Assembly (NCBI RefSeq): GCF_021130785.1
Contig: NC_060211.1
Location: forward strand, 22,119,001-22,183,000
Length of the DNA: 64,000 nt
Origin: Homalodisca vitripennis
Taxonomy: Eukaryota > Arthropoda > Insecta > Hemiptera > Cicadellidae
Reading direction: 5' to 3'
The position numbers were made by a program, and so were the translations under genes. The first letter of the stretch is position 1, and each line of letters begins with the position of its first letter. Under the pieces are notes generated by a model that was not told the DNA's origin, did not search any database, and saw only the letters and a list, made by a program, of their open reading frames with translations. Shown here piece after piece: positions 11,925 through 23,084 of this stretch.

Positions 11925-12140
11925 CACTGTTGCTCAGCCATTCCAATTCCATGAGGCTTACATACACCATCATCGAACTAAATCTTGCTTATAAGAAATC
12001 GAATCATTACGTAAAATTCTATGTCCGTAGGTCAGTTCGTTTTCGAGATATCGTATGGATGGACAGACAGAAATGAATGACTTTTCAAATCCCTCGAGTG
12101 ATAAAAACTTCACTAACGCTCAGCCAATTATTTTTTGGTC
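11925..12140 (+). repeat. GCTCAGCC-family, downstream module
   Basis: A ~190-base module is bounded by GCTCAGCCA at both ends (11,933 and 12,118). Between them are CCATGAGG, CACCATCATCGAACT, TTCGTTTTCGAGATATCG and GGACAGACAGAAATGAA. The bounding direct repeats suggest a satellite-like monomer. Equivalent modules occur at 20,735-20,860, 22,255-22,500 and 49,400-49,650 in the same orientation and at several inverted positions. Confidence 0.7.
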
Positions 12141-14315
12141 CCTAAATAAATTATTCGTAATTACTCCTATCTATTTTAGAATTTGTGTTTATTGCGTGAT
12201 AAATGTACAAAACTCTAAAGTCGGTGTGAAAAGAGACATCCCCAGAGGAATTTCTAAGATGGTGTTTCACTGTGTAGGTTTAAGTCCCAGATGAGCGCTC
12301 CTCTTCATGGATGAGGTAAATGGGAGAAGACAGCAAAGCTTTCACTCGTGTTTCACAGTTAACTGGACTAACGAGTCAACCCTTCCTTAGCCAGCTTAAG
12401 GGAGTCTACTCCTCATCCGTTCATTACTTATTCACTTTAGCCCTTTGTGAAATACCCCAGTTGAAGAAAAAGTAACTCCAGAAAAGATACTTTAATACTG
12501 TTGACTCCATTTAATAATTTTACTAAACCATTAACCATAAATAAATTTATTTATAGCTCATATTTTGTATAGTATATTCAATCACATCAAGATACCAAGT
12601 TGTATCATGCTAGTATGTACAAAATAGCGACCGCTTCGAATTAGCAATGTTAACGATAAAATAATGCGATGAAATTATATGACTGTTAATATGAGTTGTA
12701 GCTATACCGGCGTTTTAGTTACATTCTGCTACCTCTGGTATCTCAAAAACTACTTAATATACAATAAATTTTAAGTGGGTGAATTCAACTACTTTCTACT
12801 TTTTAATTAGAAGTAAAAACATATTTTTTTAAATTTAAAACGTTTTTTACCATTTGCCTATTTGGCGACCAATTTTAACATTTACAATGGTACACGCTAT
12901 ATTATCATGCAGTATTGAAAATAAAATAAAATTTTTGAACATTTTTATTTTTATTTTCTAACACTAAAATGGCAATATTTTTAACTAATATTTTTATTAG
13001 TCACAACCTATTATAGTTCTCAAAAATTACATTTTGGAGTATATAATAACCGTTGTATAACTAATTTCGAACGCAATAAAAGATCAAATGGCGTTATTGT
13101 TAAGTGGACTATTATTATCGTGTCTAGTTTCAGTAATAAAACCTTGGTGTAGTCAATAAAATACCAGCACGTGTATAAAAGTTTAATATTAAAACATAAT
13201 GACCACTATAGCCAACAATCAAGTCACATCATAAAGAGACAGCTTTATATTTTTTGAACCCTTGCAGATATAGTATTAACACTTCGTACACCAATATTAA
13301 ACTTAAATATTTAAATTTTTTATACAAATATATTAATTTTCAACATATCAGGAGACGATCCACCAGGAATTGAAAAAAGTCACAGATAAGAGTTTATTCT
13401 ATAAAAACAGAAAATGATAACTGAAACAGAAAACACATGTCCAATTAGGGTGTTTATAAGTAGAGAGAAGCTCTCAGATTTTAGCTTAAAAATACGGTAT
13501 AGCTCTAGATCCGAGCGTAATTAATTAAGAAGAATTCCATTATTTAATTTAGAGAGAAATGTAATACTGCTAAAACATTACGTTAATTAAAATTGTTATA
13601 TTATAAATTTCTTTGTCACATTAATTATATTGTTCACATTCTAAAATGAGTAATATAGAAACGTAAATGCTACCTAGAAAAATTATAAAGAATGTTGCAA
13701 TTCTTTTCATGTCTTTCCGTGATATTCTATATATTTAGACTTTAACTGGTAGCAATACAGGAAACAAAAGTGTACAACATGGCAACAGTGGAAGGACTGT
13801 AATTGAATTTTTAACAGCTCACATACCCACCTACAGTTTTCGTTCTCCTCTATTTCGTTGATGGAATGTTATAATTTTGTGCTTTAGAACTATTCTTGTT
13901 ATCGAAATCGAGCAAATTTTTGGACTTAGTTAATCCCAAAGTATCATTTCTGAATACAAATATATTAGAAAACGTTTAGTGAATAACTTAATAGTATGCA
14001 AATATGTATCATAACGTTAAATAAAACAATAAACAAAATTAGTACCATTTTTTACATAACCCTAAGAATTCCAATTCCAAGTGCCTTACGTACACACATG
14101 CACAGTTTTTGTTAGATTTGATTTAATAACAATTCATAGATAGTATTTTAAATGCTTTAAATTATTTTATTTTGTTATTGTTGTCATCACACTCCGTCAT
14201 TAAGGCCTCAAAATACTGTTCTAAAAGGGTAGAGGTGCACTTTTTTTTAAAACAAAAACAAAAAACAACCATTTTTCATCACATAAAAAGGATCTTTAGT
14301 TTATGCATTTTAAGA
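12141..14315. other. AT-rich spacer, nothing recognised
   Basis: About 2.2 kb of low-GC sequence without a recognisable gene or repeat. The frame at 12,055-12,294 begins inside the preceding repeat and has no homology that I know. Confidence 0.4.
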
Positions 14316-14339
14316 ATATATATATATATATATATATAT
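14316..14339. repeat. (TA)n microsatellite
   Basis: Twelve TA/AT dinucleotide steps in an AT-rich background. Confidence 0.9.
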
Positions 14340-14849
14340 GATCCCAACGAATATTATACAGTGTGTCATTTTTCATACATATAAACTCATTATTATCTGT
14401 TATAGCTCATATAGCTTTACAAATGTTTGCATTTAGTTATAACCGTTGCTAGATTATGAAAATAATATTGTTTAATTTAATAAATATTAGATTTAATGGG
14501 AGTCAGATGGTCCTATTTAGTTCATGTTAAATTTATTAAGATTGATGTACTTTATTTTAAAAAGTATAAAAGATCAAATGTTAGTTTCCGTTTTATTTCA
14601 AAGTTTTGATTTTTTATATTTCAAAGACTACTAATTACGTACTACTAAAATTTTATTTCTATTTATTTTGGGATTTTCCCAGCTACATGTTAAGTCTAGT
14701 TTTCTGCAGAAATCGAACCAAAAATCATCTTGATACATTGAGTGGTTCGTAAGAAATGGTACAATGACTGTAAAAGAACAAAACTTTCGGAAATCAAAGT
14801 TTTTGTAAAATATATGACATTATAAATGTAAAAACCAACCTAAGTACAA

Positions 14850-15545
14850 TTCCTGTATCATATGATGGGTTCTCCTGCTCTTCATAATGATCCTCAAGTT
14901 TCCTTTTAGCCAATATTTGTTTTTGTCTATATTTCTTTCAAATTCTTCTACAGCTTTCTCCGCTTTCCGGTTTCTAATCTCCTCAGCTTTCTTCATACGT
15001 TTAATTCAGATCTTCCCAGGACATATTCCAATTTCCTTCAGAATCTTACATTGTATAATGTTTCCTGGTTGTATTAAGCTATGGCTTCATAGACACCTAA
15101 TTCAAATGTACTTTTTGTACAAAAGAGCTTTTTGTCACTCATTACCATATTACGTTATTTAACAAATCTGCAGCATTCTGAGTTCCACCATGTAAGTATC
15201 TGTGGAGCAGGGCAGGGTATGTTTGAATAGTTCTTGAATATAGGCTTCAATTGTTTCATCACTACTCTGGAAAGGTGTATATGCTAATTGTAATAATATT
15301 TTGCGCTATTCTCCTGTTCTTTCATGTATTCACATCAGGTATCTGGTCCGGAAGGACATAGGCCGTGAGCGGGATCACTATTTGAGGTGCCAGGTGAACA
15401 TATTCAGGCCACACAGCTTGCTTCATATTTTTCAGATTAGCCACAATCCGCCTAATGGGTAGCCCATAATAGATTTGGATTTCATTAATTCCAGTATTTT
15501 TTAGACGCCCACGGCCTCCAATAGGCTTTCATCTTAAAGTGTTGT
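14850..15545 (-). pseudogene. Decayed coding stretch, unrecognised protein
   Basis: The minus strand carries several consecutive peptide-like blocks broken by frameshifts and stops. In order they are LLEAVG (about 15,505-15,520), a frame open for over 50 codons running through INEIQIYYGLPIRRIVANL, VWPEYVHLAPQIVIPL and YVLPDQIPDVN (about 15,325-15,490), then YLHGGTQNAADLLNNVIW (about 15,155-15,210), then a lysine/glutamate-rich helix KKAEEIRNRKAEKAVEEFER (about 14,930-14,995). Composition is less AT-rich than the flanks, and amino-acid use looks natural. I read it as a processed or decayed gene copy with at least three frame disruptions. I do not recognise the family; the charged helix alone recalls mitochondrial ribosomal or coiled-coil proteins, but that is not enough to name it. 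Confidence 0.45.
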
Positions 15546-16017
15546 TTCGGGCATTTTTTCTTCAAATTAAGAAGAATTGAATATTTATATATATATATTT
15601 AGCGAGTTGGACTTAATACTCGATTTCTGTTTTTATTCGTCTTAGCAATGATCTTGGCATTTTATTTTTCAGTAAAACTAACAATCAAACGAAATACGAC
15701 CACTTTTTACTTTTTCACCACAGAACACTAGCATAAACACAAAAAACGACAAATTAGAATACAGCTGATGACATCAGTTTTGTCAATTTGAAGATATCAT
15801 TGCTTCCAATATGCTCTCTAACTCCAAACTCTACAAATGCCTTACTAAAGTAACTGAAATGTGTACTGTGTAAAAGTCGTATTTTCAAAAACATCAAATT
15901 TTTATGAAGATGTCTTTTCAACGCACGTATGTTTTATGCCATAACTTTTTTAATTACTTATGGAATAGAATAATCTTTGTGTCAAATTTGGTCTAAAAGT
16001 ATGTATACTCAGATAAA

Positions 16018-16501
16018 CTAAGAAATAAAATCGATATTTTTCCGATTTTCACCATCCGACTTCCATTCAATCTTTGAATCTGAACGCCTATCACGCCCTA
16101 TTTGAATAACATTAAAGATCCAAAATCCACTAGGGTTGGAGTCCTTATGTGTATGTTTAGTCATAGAAAAGGCACCCTTTTTACAGTGAGCTCTTCTAAT
16201 TGGCAAATCAATTATTAAAGTCTTGTTGGAACCAGGGGGTCTTTTTCTGTACAAAAAGGCCTTAGCGTATTGATTCTTAATAGTTTTTAATATATGAATC
16301 ATTGTTCATTGTTTAGTGATACTCTGTATCTATACGGCCAAGATCCAGTGCCTTATAATTTGGTCGTGTATCAACAAGGTTTTCAAAATGATAAAGGCTT
16401 AAAACTTTCCAAACTTCATATTTAAAACATAATAGAACACCAAAAAGCGTCGCGAAGGGACACTGATAATTATTACAGAATTCTTGAGCAATCTTTATCA
16501 A
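16018..16501 (-). CDS. Two adjacent uncharacterised minus-strand ORFs
   Basis: Frames of 94 codons (16,018-16,302) and 62 codons (16,313-16,501) lie end to end on the minus strand, ten bases apart. The first contains KRPPGSNKTLIIDLPIRRAH and HTHKDSNPSGFWIFN, which read like protein rather than translated AT-rich noise. No domain, signal or membrane segment is evident. They may be pieces of a single decayed gene or mobile element. A chance origin cannot be excluded. Confidence 0.2.
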
Positions 16502-18035
16502 CTGGTAATTTTATAATTGTCTTGGTTGAATATTCATTATAGTGGCTGTTAAGGTTTTAAGAATTGCAAAACAGCTGCATAGCTTAACAAGTAAACACGA
16601 CATCACTACAGGCATAGTAGTTCTTGAATATTTTTAACTAATCGTGGTACCCTAAGGGCTTCATTACATTCGTCTTAAACAAGTTTGATCAAGTAACTGG
16701 ACTGTTCCAATATAGTGGTTACGTAATTAGAGGAAAGGGTTGACCTATTGTATAGCTCTCTATGTATAATGTTTACGTGTGTGTTTTTTTATTAATTTAT
16801 ATCAATTTTCACCACACTTTCTCCAATGAAATTCTTTATGTATGAGCACCCCTTCTTAAAACGATGACACACGAAATAACTAGCCAATTTTTTGTTCAAC
16901 CAAGCAGGAAAATTTAGTCTATAAATGCTTTAGAAAATTTCACGTGCCAGAACACTGTAATAAAATTTCTAAAGTTGTGTTTAAAAATTAATCATGTAAG
17001 ATATTTATTTTATTTAATAATTATGGATAAAGTGCTGTGAGTGTGAAGTGTGATGCCACACTTAAAGAAACAAGTGACAAGAGCAAAGCGCTCGTAAAGG
17101 AAACTGTACTACGGTACCCAGTTGGTTCAAGTGAGAATGTCATTAATGCTTGATACTACCTTCTTCGTATGTCACGTGCATTATTAATCTATCTTGTCAT
17201 TACTTTAAAACTAAGCATAGGTTGAAGATCCTGGTTGTTAATGAAATGCGCAAACCAATAATCTGATATGGATTCAGATATGGACCTGCTTTCTTCCAAA
17301 GACCACTTGTAGTTTTTTAAATAAAGTGTATTTAGAAATTTTACGTGTTAATGGATAGAAATCTAATTTATTTATTAAATTTGAAGATAAAAGAAAATTT
17401 ATGAAAATCAGTATTTTTTTAATTACATTATTAATTTATGTAAAAAAAGCACAATTAATTTATTAAGTTTTTAAAAGTAAACTACATAGCTTTTGGTCTA
17501 TTTCATTGTTTTTACGCGTGTATTCGGCTTAAAAAATATATATTATCAAAAGGATACGTTTTAGGCATTTATGAAAAGCCATAAACCAAAATATTTAAAA
17601 GCAATCCTCTTTGAAAGAATGTTTATAAGGAGTAAAATGAACAACAAATATCAAGAACTTTTAAGATATCATTTTATTTATTCGATTTATTTACTCTAAA
17701 ACTGATGTGGTACAACTGATTTTCCGAAAGTGATTTTTTCCATGTCATAGAATGCAAGTGTTAGTGCAGTGATGTTGGACGCTAAGGTAGAAGACATGTT
17801 TCACAATTAGCTAATGGATGTTATTGGACTACAACCGTACTCACCAAGCTCGCCTGTGTCACGTCTAAAGAAGATGCAAATTATACGAGTACGTGAATAA
17901 TTTTAAATTAACAAGTAGGGGTTTAGGTTATAGCAGTTAAGTTTACAGTAAAAATATGGATACATCATCAAATAAAAGGTATCAAAGGCATCTTCGAAAG
18001 TATTACAAACGAACCTTAACAAACTACATATTTAG
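16502..18035. other. AT-rich spacer, nothing recognised
   Basis: About 1.5 kb without a recognisable gene, RNA or repeat. Confidence 0.4.
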
Positions 18036-18125
18036 AAACGTTTAACAGGGCATTTGTGACTGTCATATGCTACAAAATGTATAACACAACGTTTCGAGGA
18101 TTGAACTTTATCCTCTTCATCAGGT
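18036..18125 (-). pseudogene. Short coding-like remnant, possible retroelement tail
   Basis: On the minus strand, 18,125-18,036 reads LPDEEDKVQSSKRCVIHFVA followed by YDSHKCPVKRF and a stop. The DNA phrase CTGATGAAGAGGATAAAG then CCTCGAAACGTTG recalls the tails of insect retroelements, but I cannot name the family and see only one copy in the window. Confidence 0.2.
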
Positions 18126-18599
18126 AGCAATTTATTACGTAATTTTTTAGAAAATAAAGATAAAAGAAGAGCATGAAAATAGGTCAAACGTAGTAGATTT
18201 TTTATAGATAATGCAATAGCAATAATTTTATAGAAAATTAGGAAACATTTTATCTATGAACTCAGTTACTCAGAGATCACTAGGTAAATCGTGCTAAACT
18301 GACCAGCAATTACCAGTGGTGGAGTTAACTTTATTGGGCCTAGAGGCTGAAAATATTTTTTTTTTTTTATTTATCCCTAGATGTTTTAAGCTGGTAGAGA
18401 GATGAAATACCAACTTTTCTCATTGGTGAGTTTAGTTTAATCAATCGTAGACAGATTATTTTCAGTTGCTTCATTAAGGTTCGAAGTACTCAGAAAGGAC
18501 GTAAAGTCAAAAGTCAACAGCTGAAAGTGATTTGTAATATTTGTTTAATTGCATCTCTTAGAGTCGTATTTGAAATATTTTGAATAGCCTTCTTTATTT

Positions 18600-18965
18600 T
18601 TCTTATTGCAAGGTAGGCAAACAAAAAGAGGTAGTGGTGATGCCTCTCTTCCGCGAGCAGGAGAGCATTAATTTATAAAGAAACAACGGTACTTTTCTTT
18701 AAGTATAAGACTAGATATAATAACACATCACATCTGTTATAAATGCGGTTAACTATATGAAGATCATATATCTCCATTAGAGAAAGCATGACTCTTGAGG
18801 CAGAAGTGTGGACACAATTGAAAGGATCAGCCCAATCAACATCAGGTAGATTAAATCCTCCAATTGTTATAGTTTCATTGAAGTCATGATCAGTCAATAG
18901 TTCCTCAATTTAAGAAAAAAGACTTTTTTAACTGAAGGTGAACTGTTGGGGTGAAATATATCAGG
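18600..18965 (-). pseudogene. LINE endonuclease fragment (CR1/Jockey-like)
   Basis: The minus strand encodes IGGFNLPDVDWAD at about 18,830-18,865, the hallmark GDFNLPxxDW motif of APE-type endonucleases in non-LTR retrotransposons, with the catalytic-motif D replaced by G. Upstream, in another frame, FHPNSSPSVKKVFFLKL fits the PPNSS region that precedes this motif. Downstream, past frameshifts, LLLAEERHHHYLFL resembles the DxHHP end of the domain. The fragment is broken by stops and frameshifts and has no reverse transcriptase attached, so it is a dead relic. Confidence 0.65.
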
Positions 18966-19075
18966 CTACAAGAAGCTAAGTAATACATTTATAGGGTTAT
19001 ATCTTGATTAACAAGAGCTCAATATAATATCAGTAAGTTTTGAGTAATTGTCCTAAACCTGGTAGAATTCCTGGT

Positions 19076-19213
19076 AGATTCTGTAACTAATTCATAACCT
19101 GTAATACTATAAGGGCGTTAACAACCCTTATTACCAACACAAGGGTTTACTATTACCTTTATCTCGCTCCATCGAACTACTCTACCTTATAAGTAATGCA
19201 TCAAAGCTGTTTG
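19076..19213 (+). repeat. Three-copy conserved repeat, spacer copy
   Basis: The 79-base core at 19,111-19,189 is identical to 2,550-2,628 and to the inverted 36,398-36,476. Flanks diverge within 3 to 5 bases and then resume as GTAATGCATCAAAGCTGT. The spacer copy shows that the unit is mobile or dispersed, not merely part of the arms. Confidence 0.75.
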
Positions 19214-19289
19214 TCTCACATTAAGTACCGGAACCATTACGTTTAGAGAACCTCAGATTGTTGATATTTATTTTTTAAGCGTTTAACGA

Positions 19290-19520
19290 AGCGTGTCATT
19301 CAGAGAGGCTGCAAATATTTCATTTCTGTCCGACTGTCCATGAGTTTGCTCGCACGATATCCCGACCAAATCAAATTTTATTCAGAGTTTACATGAATCT
19401 TCAATTCTATAAAGGCAGAATCAAAATTTAAAATAGTGCAGGTTATTTGGGAAGTGAATTTTTAAATTGGTCTTAGTGGTGACAATGATTGCAACGAGAA
19501 AATCGCAGAATAACGAAATG
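19290..19520 (-). repeat. GCTCAGCC-family copy, inverted
   Basis: On the minus strand this shows the CGTTATTCTGCGATTTTCTC start, CGGGATATCGTGCGA, and GGACAGTCGGACAGAAATGA followed by ATATTTGCAGCC. It is degenerate but ordered as in the other copies. Confidence 0.6.
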
Positions 19521-20058
19521 TAAAAATAAATTATCAAGCTTTTAAAATTTCACATCAATAGATTCACGTGTAGCTGGCTCAGAATAATGGTAAAAATATT
19601 TTAAATTTCAAAAACACGTTTTTTAAATACTTAAAAAAATGTATTTTGAAAACAACATGCCATATGTAACTTTGATATAAAAAATATATATACCATATAT
19701 TTTTATTTTTTTACTTTTTAGCTTTAACAGTTATTTTGTAAATCACGAACATATAAAATAGAAACAAAGAGATATCCAGAAAACAAAGCTTTTTTCAACT
19801 ATCTAGAGGTATTTTTTTTTATATAATTTAAACTATTTCCTAATATTTGACACCATATTTTAAAACCACCCTTTATTGAAGTTCAGCAAACCAATTAACC
19901 AAGTGAACTAGACCGGATGCGTGAACTTTAAATCCAAACCTTGGAATGAAATTCGTATCTTGAACTTTAATAAATTGAAAAATAATCGCACACAGAGTTT
20001 TCTACATATAAATGAAACTTCACGCAAAATTTCAAGTCTAGATCTATCAGATCAATCT

Positions 20059-20460
20059 AGAAGAACCCACCAATTGACTTGACATTCTGCACAATCGATG
20101 ATGCCGCATATCAGATTTGTCACAAGTTGCCGAGCGTTTGCGAACTTATTTTCAATTATATTATGGTTAACAATGGTCCCAGCGAGAAAACTTCGGAATA
20201 AATGAATTTGTAAAAACAAAAACTGAGTGCAATCATATGAAATTTGAATATAAGACATACCAACACATGTGGTCTAACCATCAGTAAGATATTTCGAGAA
20301 GGATTTCATTTTTGGACAATTTTATTTCCACATAGACGAGAATGAATGCTATGACAGTGCACGTCCATTCATCGGATTTGAACTATCACTCATTAGTATA
20401 ACAATTTATCTTTTTTCGTGGGGAGGGGGGGGGGTTAAAATGTCTTATCTGTATCTGTCT
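20059..20460 (+). repeat. Left arm of nested small inverted repeat
   Basis: About 400 bases match the reverse complement of 21,991-22,399 with only some 15 to 20 differences. The arm includes AGAAGAACCCACCAATTG at its outer end and a G-run (20,421-20,434) before TTAAAATGTCTTATCTGTAT at its inner end. It is made of GCTCAGCC-family sequence; the family start TTCCGAAGTTTTCTCGCTGG lies at 20,190-20,207 on the minus strand. The 68-codon frame on the minus strand is shared with the other arm but looks incidental to the repeat. Confidence 0.9.
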
Positions 20461-20510
20461 AATCGGATTAGAACTAACAGTCAAAAGTATGACAATTTAT
20501 CAAGATTTAT

Positions 20511-20730
20511 TAATCAATATCAATTTATTAATATCATATTATCAATATATTGATCAGTATCAATTTATCAATATGATATTATCAATATATTGATCAATAT
20601 CAATTTATCAATATCATACTATGAATATATTGATCAATATTAATTAATCAATATCATATTATCAATATATTGATTAATATCAATTTATCAATATCATATT
20701 ATCAATATATTGATCAATATCAATTTATCA
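20511..20730. repeat. 40-base AT-rich minisatellite with internal palindromes
   Basis: About five and a half copies of a 40-base unit, with unit starts at 20,521, 20,561, 20,601, 20,641, 20,681 and 20,721. Each unit contains CAATTTATCAATATCATATT and the palindrome ATCAATATATTGAT. It lies just inside the left arm of the small inverted repeat and could extrude hairpins. Confidence 0.9.
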
Positions 20731-20734
20731 GATC

Positions 20735-20870
20735 AATCTAGATCAATTGGTTTTCGAGATACCGTACGGTCATGCAGATAGATATACAGACAGACAGAAA
20801 TTAAATTAAATGTTTCAGCTCCTAGGGTAATATGATTCGCTAACGCTCAGCCAATACTCTTTATTGGCGA
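20735..20870 (+). repeat. GCTCAGCC-family, downstream module
   Basis: GGTTTTCGAGATACCGTACGG, a GACAGACAGAAATTAAA box, TGTTTCAGCTCC and TTCGCTAACGCTCAGCCAAT occur in the family order. It directly follows the 40-base minisatellite. Confidence 0.65.
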
Positions 20871-20879
20871 TTTTAAATA

Positions 20880-21935
20880 CTTTTTGTCAAACTAATGTTT
20901 AATTTATAGTTAACTCCTACCGAATTCTGAATAAAATATATGATTCAATTATTTTTTAATAAGGTAAAAATAGTCTATATGATAAATAAATCATACTGTT
21001 TCGTAGATAATTAAAACTAAAGGAAAACAACAATTTTGATTTTAATCTGACGCGATTATATCGTTTTTTGTGATGAATATAAACTCATAGACAATGTCAC
21101 TGACAGCAGAGCCTCCAAGGCCTGGTGTATCGTTTATCTAATTATAAAGCAAACATCATATCAAATATCATCCACTCTCTCTGTGTAACTCTGAAATTGT
21201 GTTTTATTGATCTAATTACGTTTCACAACAAACCGTTAAAAGCATCCACAGCAAATATTATGTTGCTTAATAACAGCATTTGGATTTTCTTAATGCGTTA
21301 GTATAGGGTTGGGATTTCCTAATACGCGTTACTGTGCTAATTCACAAAATGCAACAAAAGGGTGCATTTTCAAATAATAAATATAAAATTAAGTTGTGTG
21401 TTAATAAACATAAATACTCGTATATCGATATATGTGGAAAACTAAAACTATATATATCAGATATACTTATATAACTAGATATATCAGATTATTTTGTAAC
21501 AATGTAACCTATTATTTCTCCGAATAACGATAATAATACAATTTTAAAAAAACCTCCAAATCGGGGTTTTGGTTTTAAGGTGAGTGACAACTTCAACAAA
21601 GACATATCATAGTTTATCATCAGCCCCCATCGTAGTCGTTGCCTTAGGGCTTCACCTTTCGTTGAACCTTGTATATAAGACCATCGATATTTCGTGTTAT
21701 TTTTATTATGAAAGAGGAATGCATGTTTTTAAACAACCAGCAGTCTGCTAACATGGAAATACACTCATCATTCCTACTACAGAGTTGATGAGAGGTTGTA
21801 GTGCGTTAGGTCACTTTCCACACAATCGCAGATATTCCAACTCATCACCTCCACCCACAATATTGTTCATCTATAAAACAAAAAGGAGGATGCCATACCA
21901 CGGGCCCGTAACAGTATTATGTGGAGTTACATGAT
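20880..21935. other. Loop of small inverted repeat, AT-rich
   Basis: Sequence between the nested arms with no recognisable gene. ATATATCAGATATA-like dyads occur at 21,425-21,490. Confidence 0.4.
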
Positions 21936-21990
21936 ACATTTCAAATCTATATTTATTTCATTCTTCAGATATCCTGCGAACAGACAAACA

Positions 21991-22399
21991 GACAGACAAC
22001 TATACAGATAAGACATTTTTAACCCCCCCCCTCCCCAACGACAAAAGATAAATTGTTATACTAATGAGTGATAGTTCAAATCCGATGAATGGGCGTGCAC
22101 TGTCATAGCATTCATTCTCGTCTATGTGGAAATAAAATTGTCCAAAAATGAAATCCTTCTTGAAATATCTTACTGATGGTTAGACCACATGTGTTGGTAT
22201 GTCTTATATTCAAATTTCATATGATTGCACTCAGTTTGTGTTTCTAAAAATTCATTTATTCCGAAGTTTTCTCGCTGGCACCATTGTTACCCATAATATA
22301 ATTGAAAATAAGTTCGCAAACGCTCGGCAACTTGTGACAAGTCTGATATGCGGCATCATCGATTGTGCAAAATTTCGTCAATTGGTGGGTTCTTCTCGA
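21991..22399 (-). repeat. Right arm of nested small inverted repeat
   Basis: Reverse-complement partner of 20,059-20,460; the loop between the arms is about 1.5 kb. The inner end has GACATTTTTAACCCCCCCCC and the outer end GGTGGGTTCTTCTCGAG. Immediately before the arm, 21,965-21,996 carries the ATATCCTGCGAACAGAC box of the upstream GCTCAGCC-family module. An 80-codon plus-strand frame at 22,199-22,441 parallels the minus-strand frame of the other arm; neither has a known homologue. Confidence 0.9.
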
Positions 22400-22500
22400 G
22401 CTAAAGTGGAGACAGATACAGATACACGAATAAACAAGTAAACAGATAGACGGACAGACCGAAATGAAAGTGTCCATCCCCTTTCATTAATGTTCAGACA
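22400..22500 (+). repeat. Tail of GCTCAGCC-family module
   Basis: ACGGACAGACCGAAATGAAA followed by GTGTCCATCCCCTTT continues the family module that starts inside the small right arm at 22,255 (TTTATTCCGAAGTTTTCTC). Confidence 0.6.
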
Positions 22501-22604
22501 ATAACTGTTTTGCTCTATCCCTAGAGGAAATTATGGAGTGTGTGTTAGTTCTGTAATAAAATATTTTTCATATAATTTACGAATATATTTCCTTATCTGG
22601 ATTA

Positions 22605-22810
22605 CTTAGAGGCTGAACTTTGACAAAACTTATGACTCGTGATACTGGAAAAGTTCATTTCTGTGTGTCTGTCTCTCTGTAAATTTGCCTGTCTGCATAA
22701 AACAAAAATTGGTCTACAGACTTTAAATTCACTTCTACATAGGCAACATAAAATTTGGTCATGATGTATGTCGTTCCCAGTGATTTGGCTGAGCGTTTGC
22801 GACAATTTTA
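22605..22810 (-). repeat. GCTCAGCC-family copy, inverted
   Basis: On the minus strand the order is AAACGCTCAGCCAAATCACT, CATACATCATGACC, AGTCTGTAGACC, GCAGACAGGCA and GACAGACACACAGAAATGAA. A 67-codon minus-strand frame across it is incidental. Confidence 0.65.
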
Positions 22811-23084
22811 CAGTAGGATATTAGTGCGTATGATAAAGAGAAGCAGCATCATAATCAAATTATTAATAGCAAGGTTATAGTCAGTTCGTTGAGGCCCAAA
22901 TTGTTTCCTTAAATGGCTGAGAACTCTAAGAAGATAGCAATAACTAGATGGCCAGTGTCATGAACGCGCACCACGTATCAGAAAGTTCTACATGTTTCGA
23001 TGAATATTGTTCATAGTGCAGAAGTTTCTTTGTACAATAAGTTAATTGCATGTTATACAGTCCTGCCGCTTATGAGAATTTGTA

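Noticed and set aside
20052..22441. Paired similar ORFs of 68 and 80 codons
   Set aside because: Their similarity follows from the small inverted repeat; the underlying sequence is a dispersed family with no consistent frame among copies.
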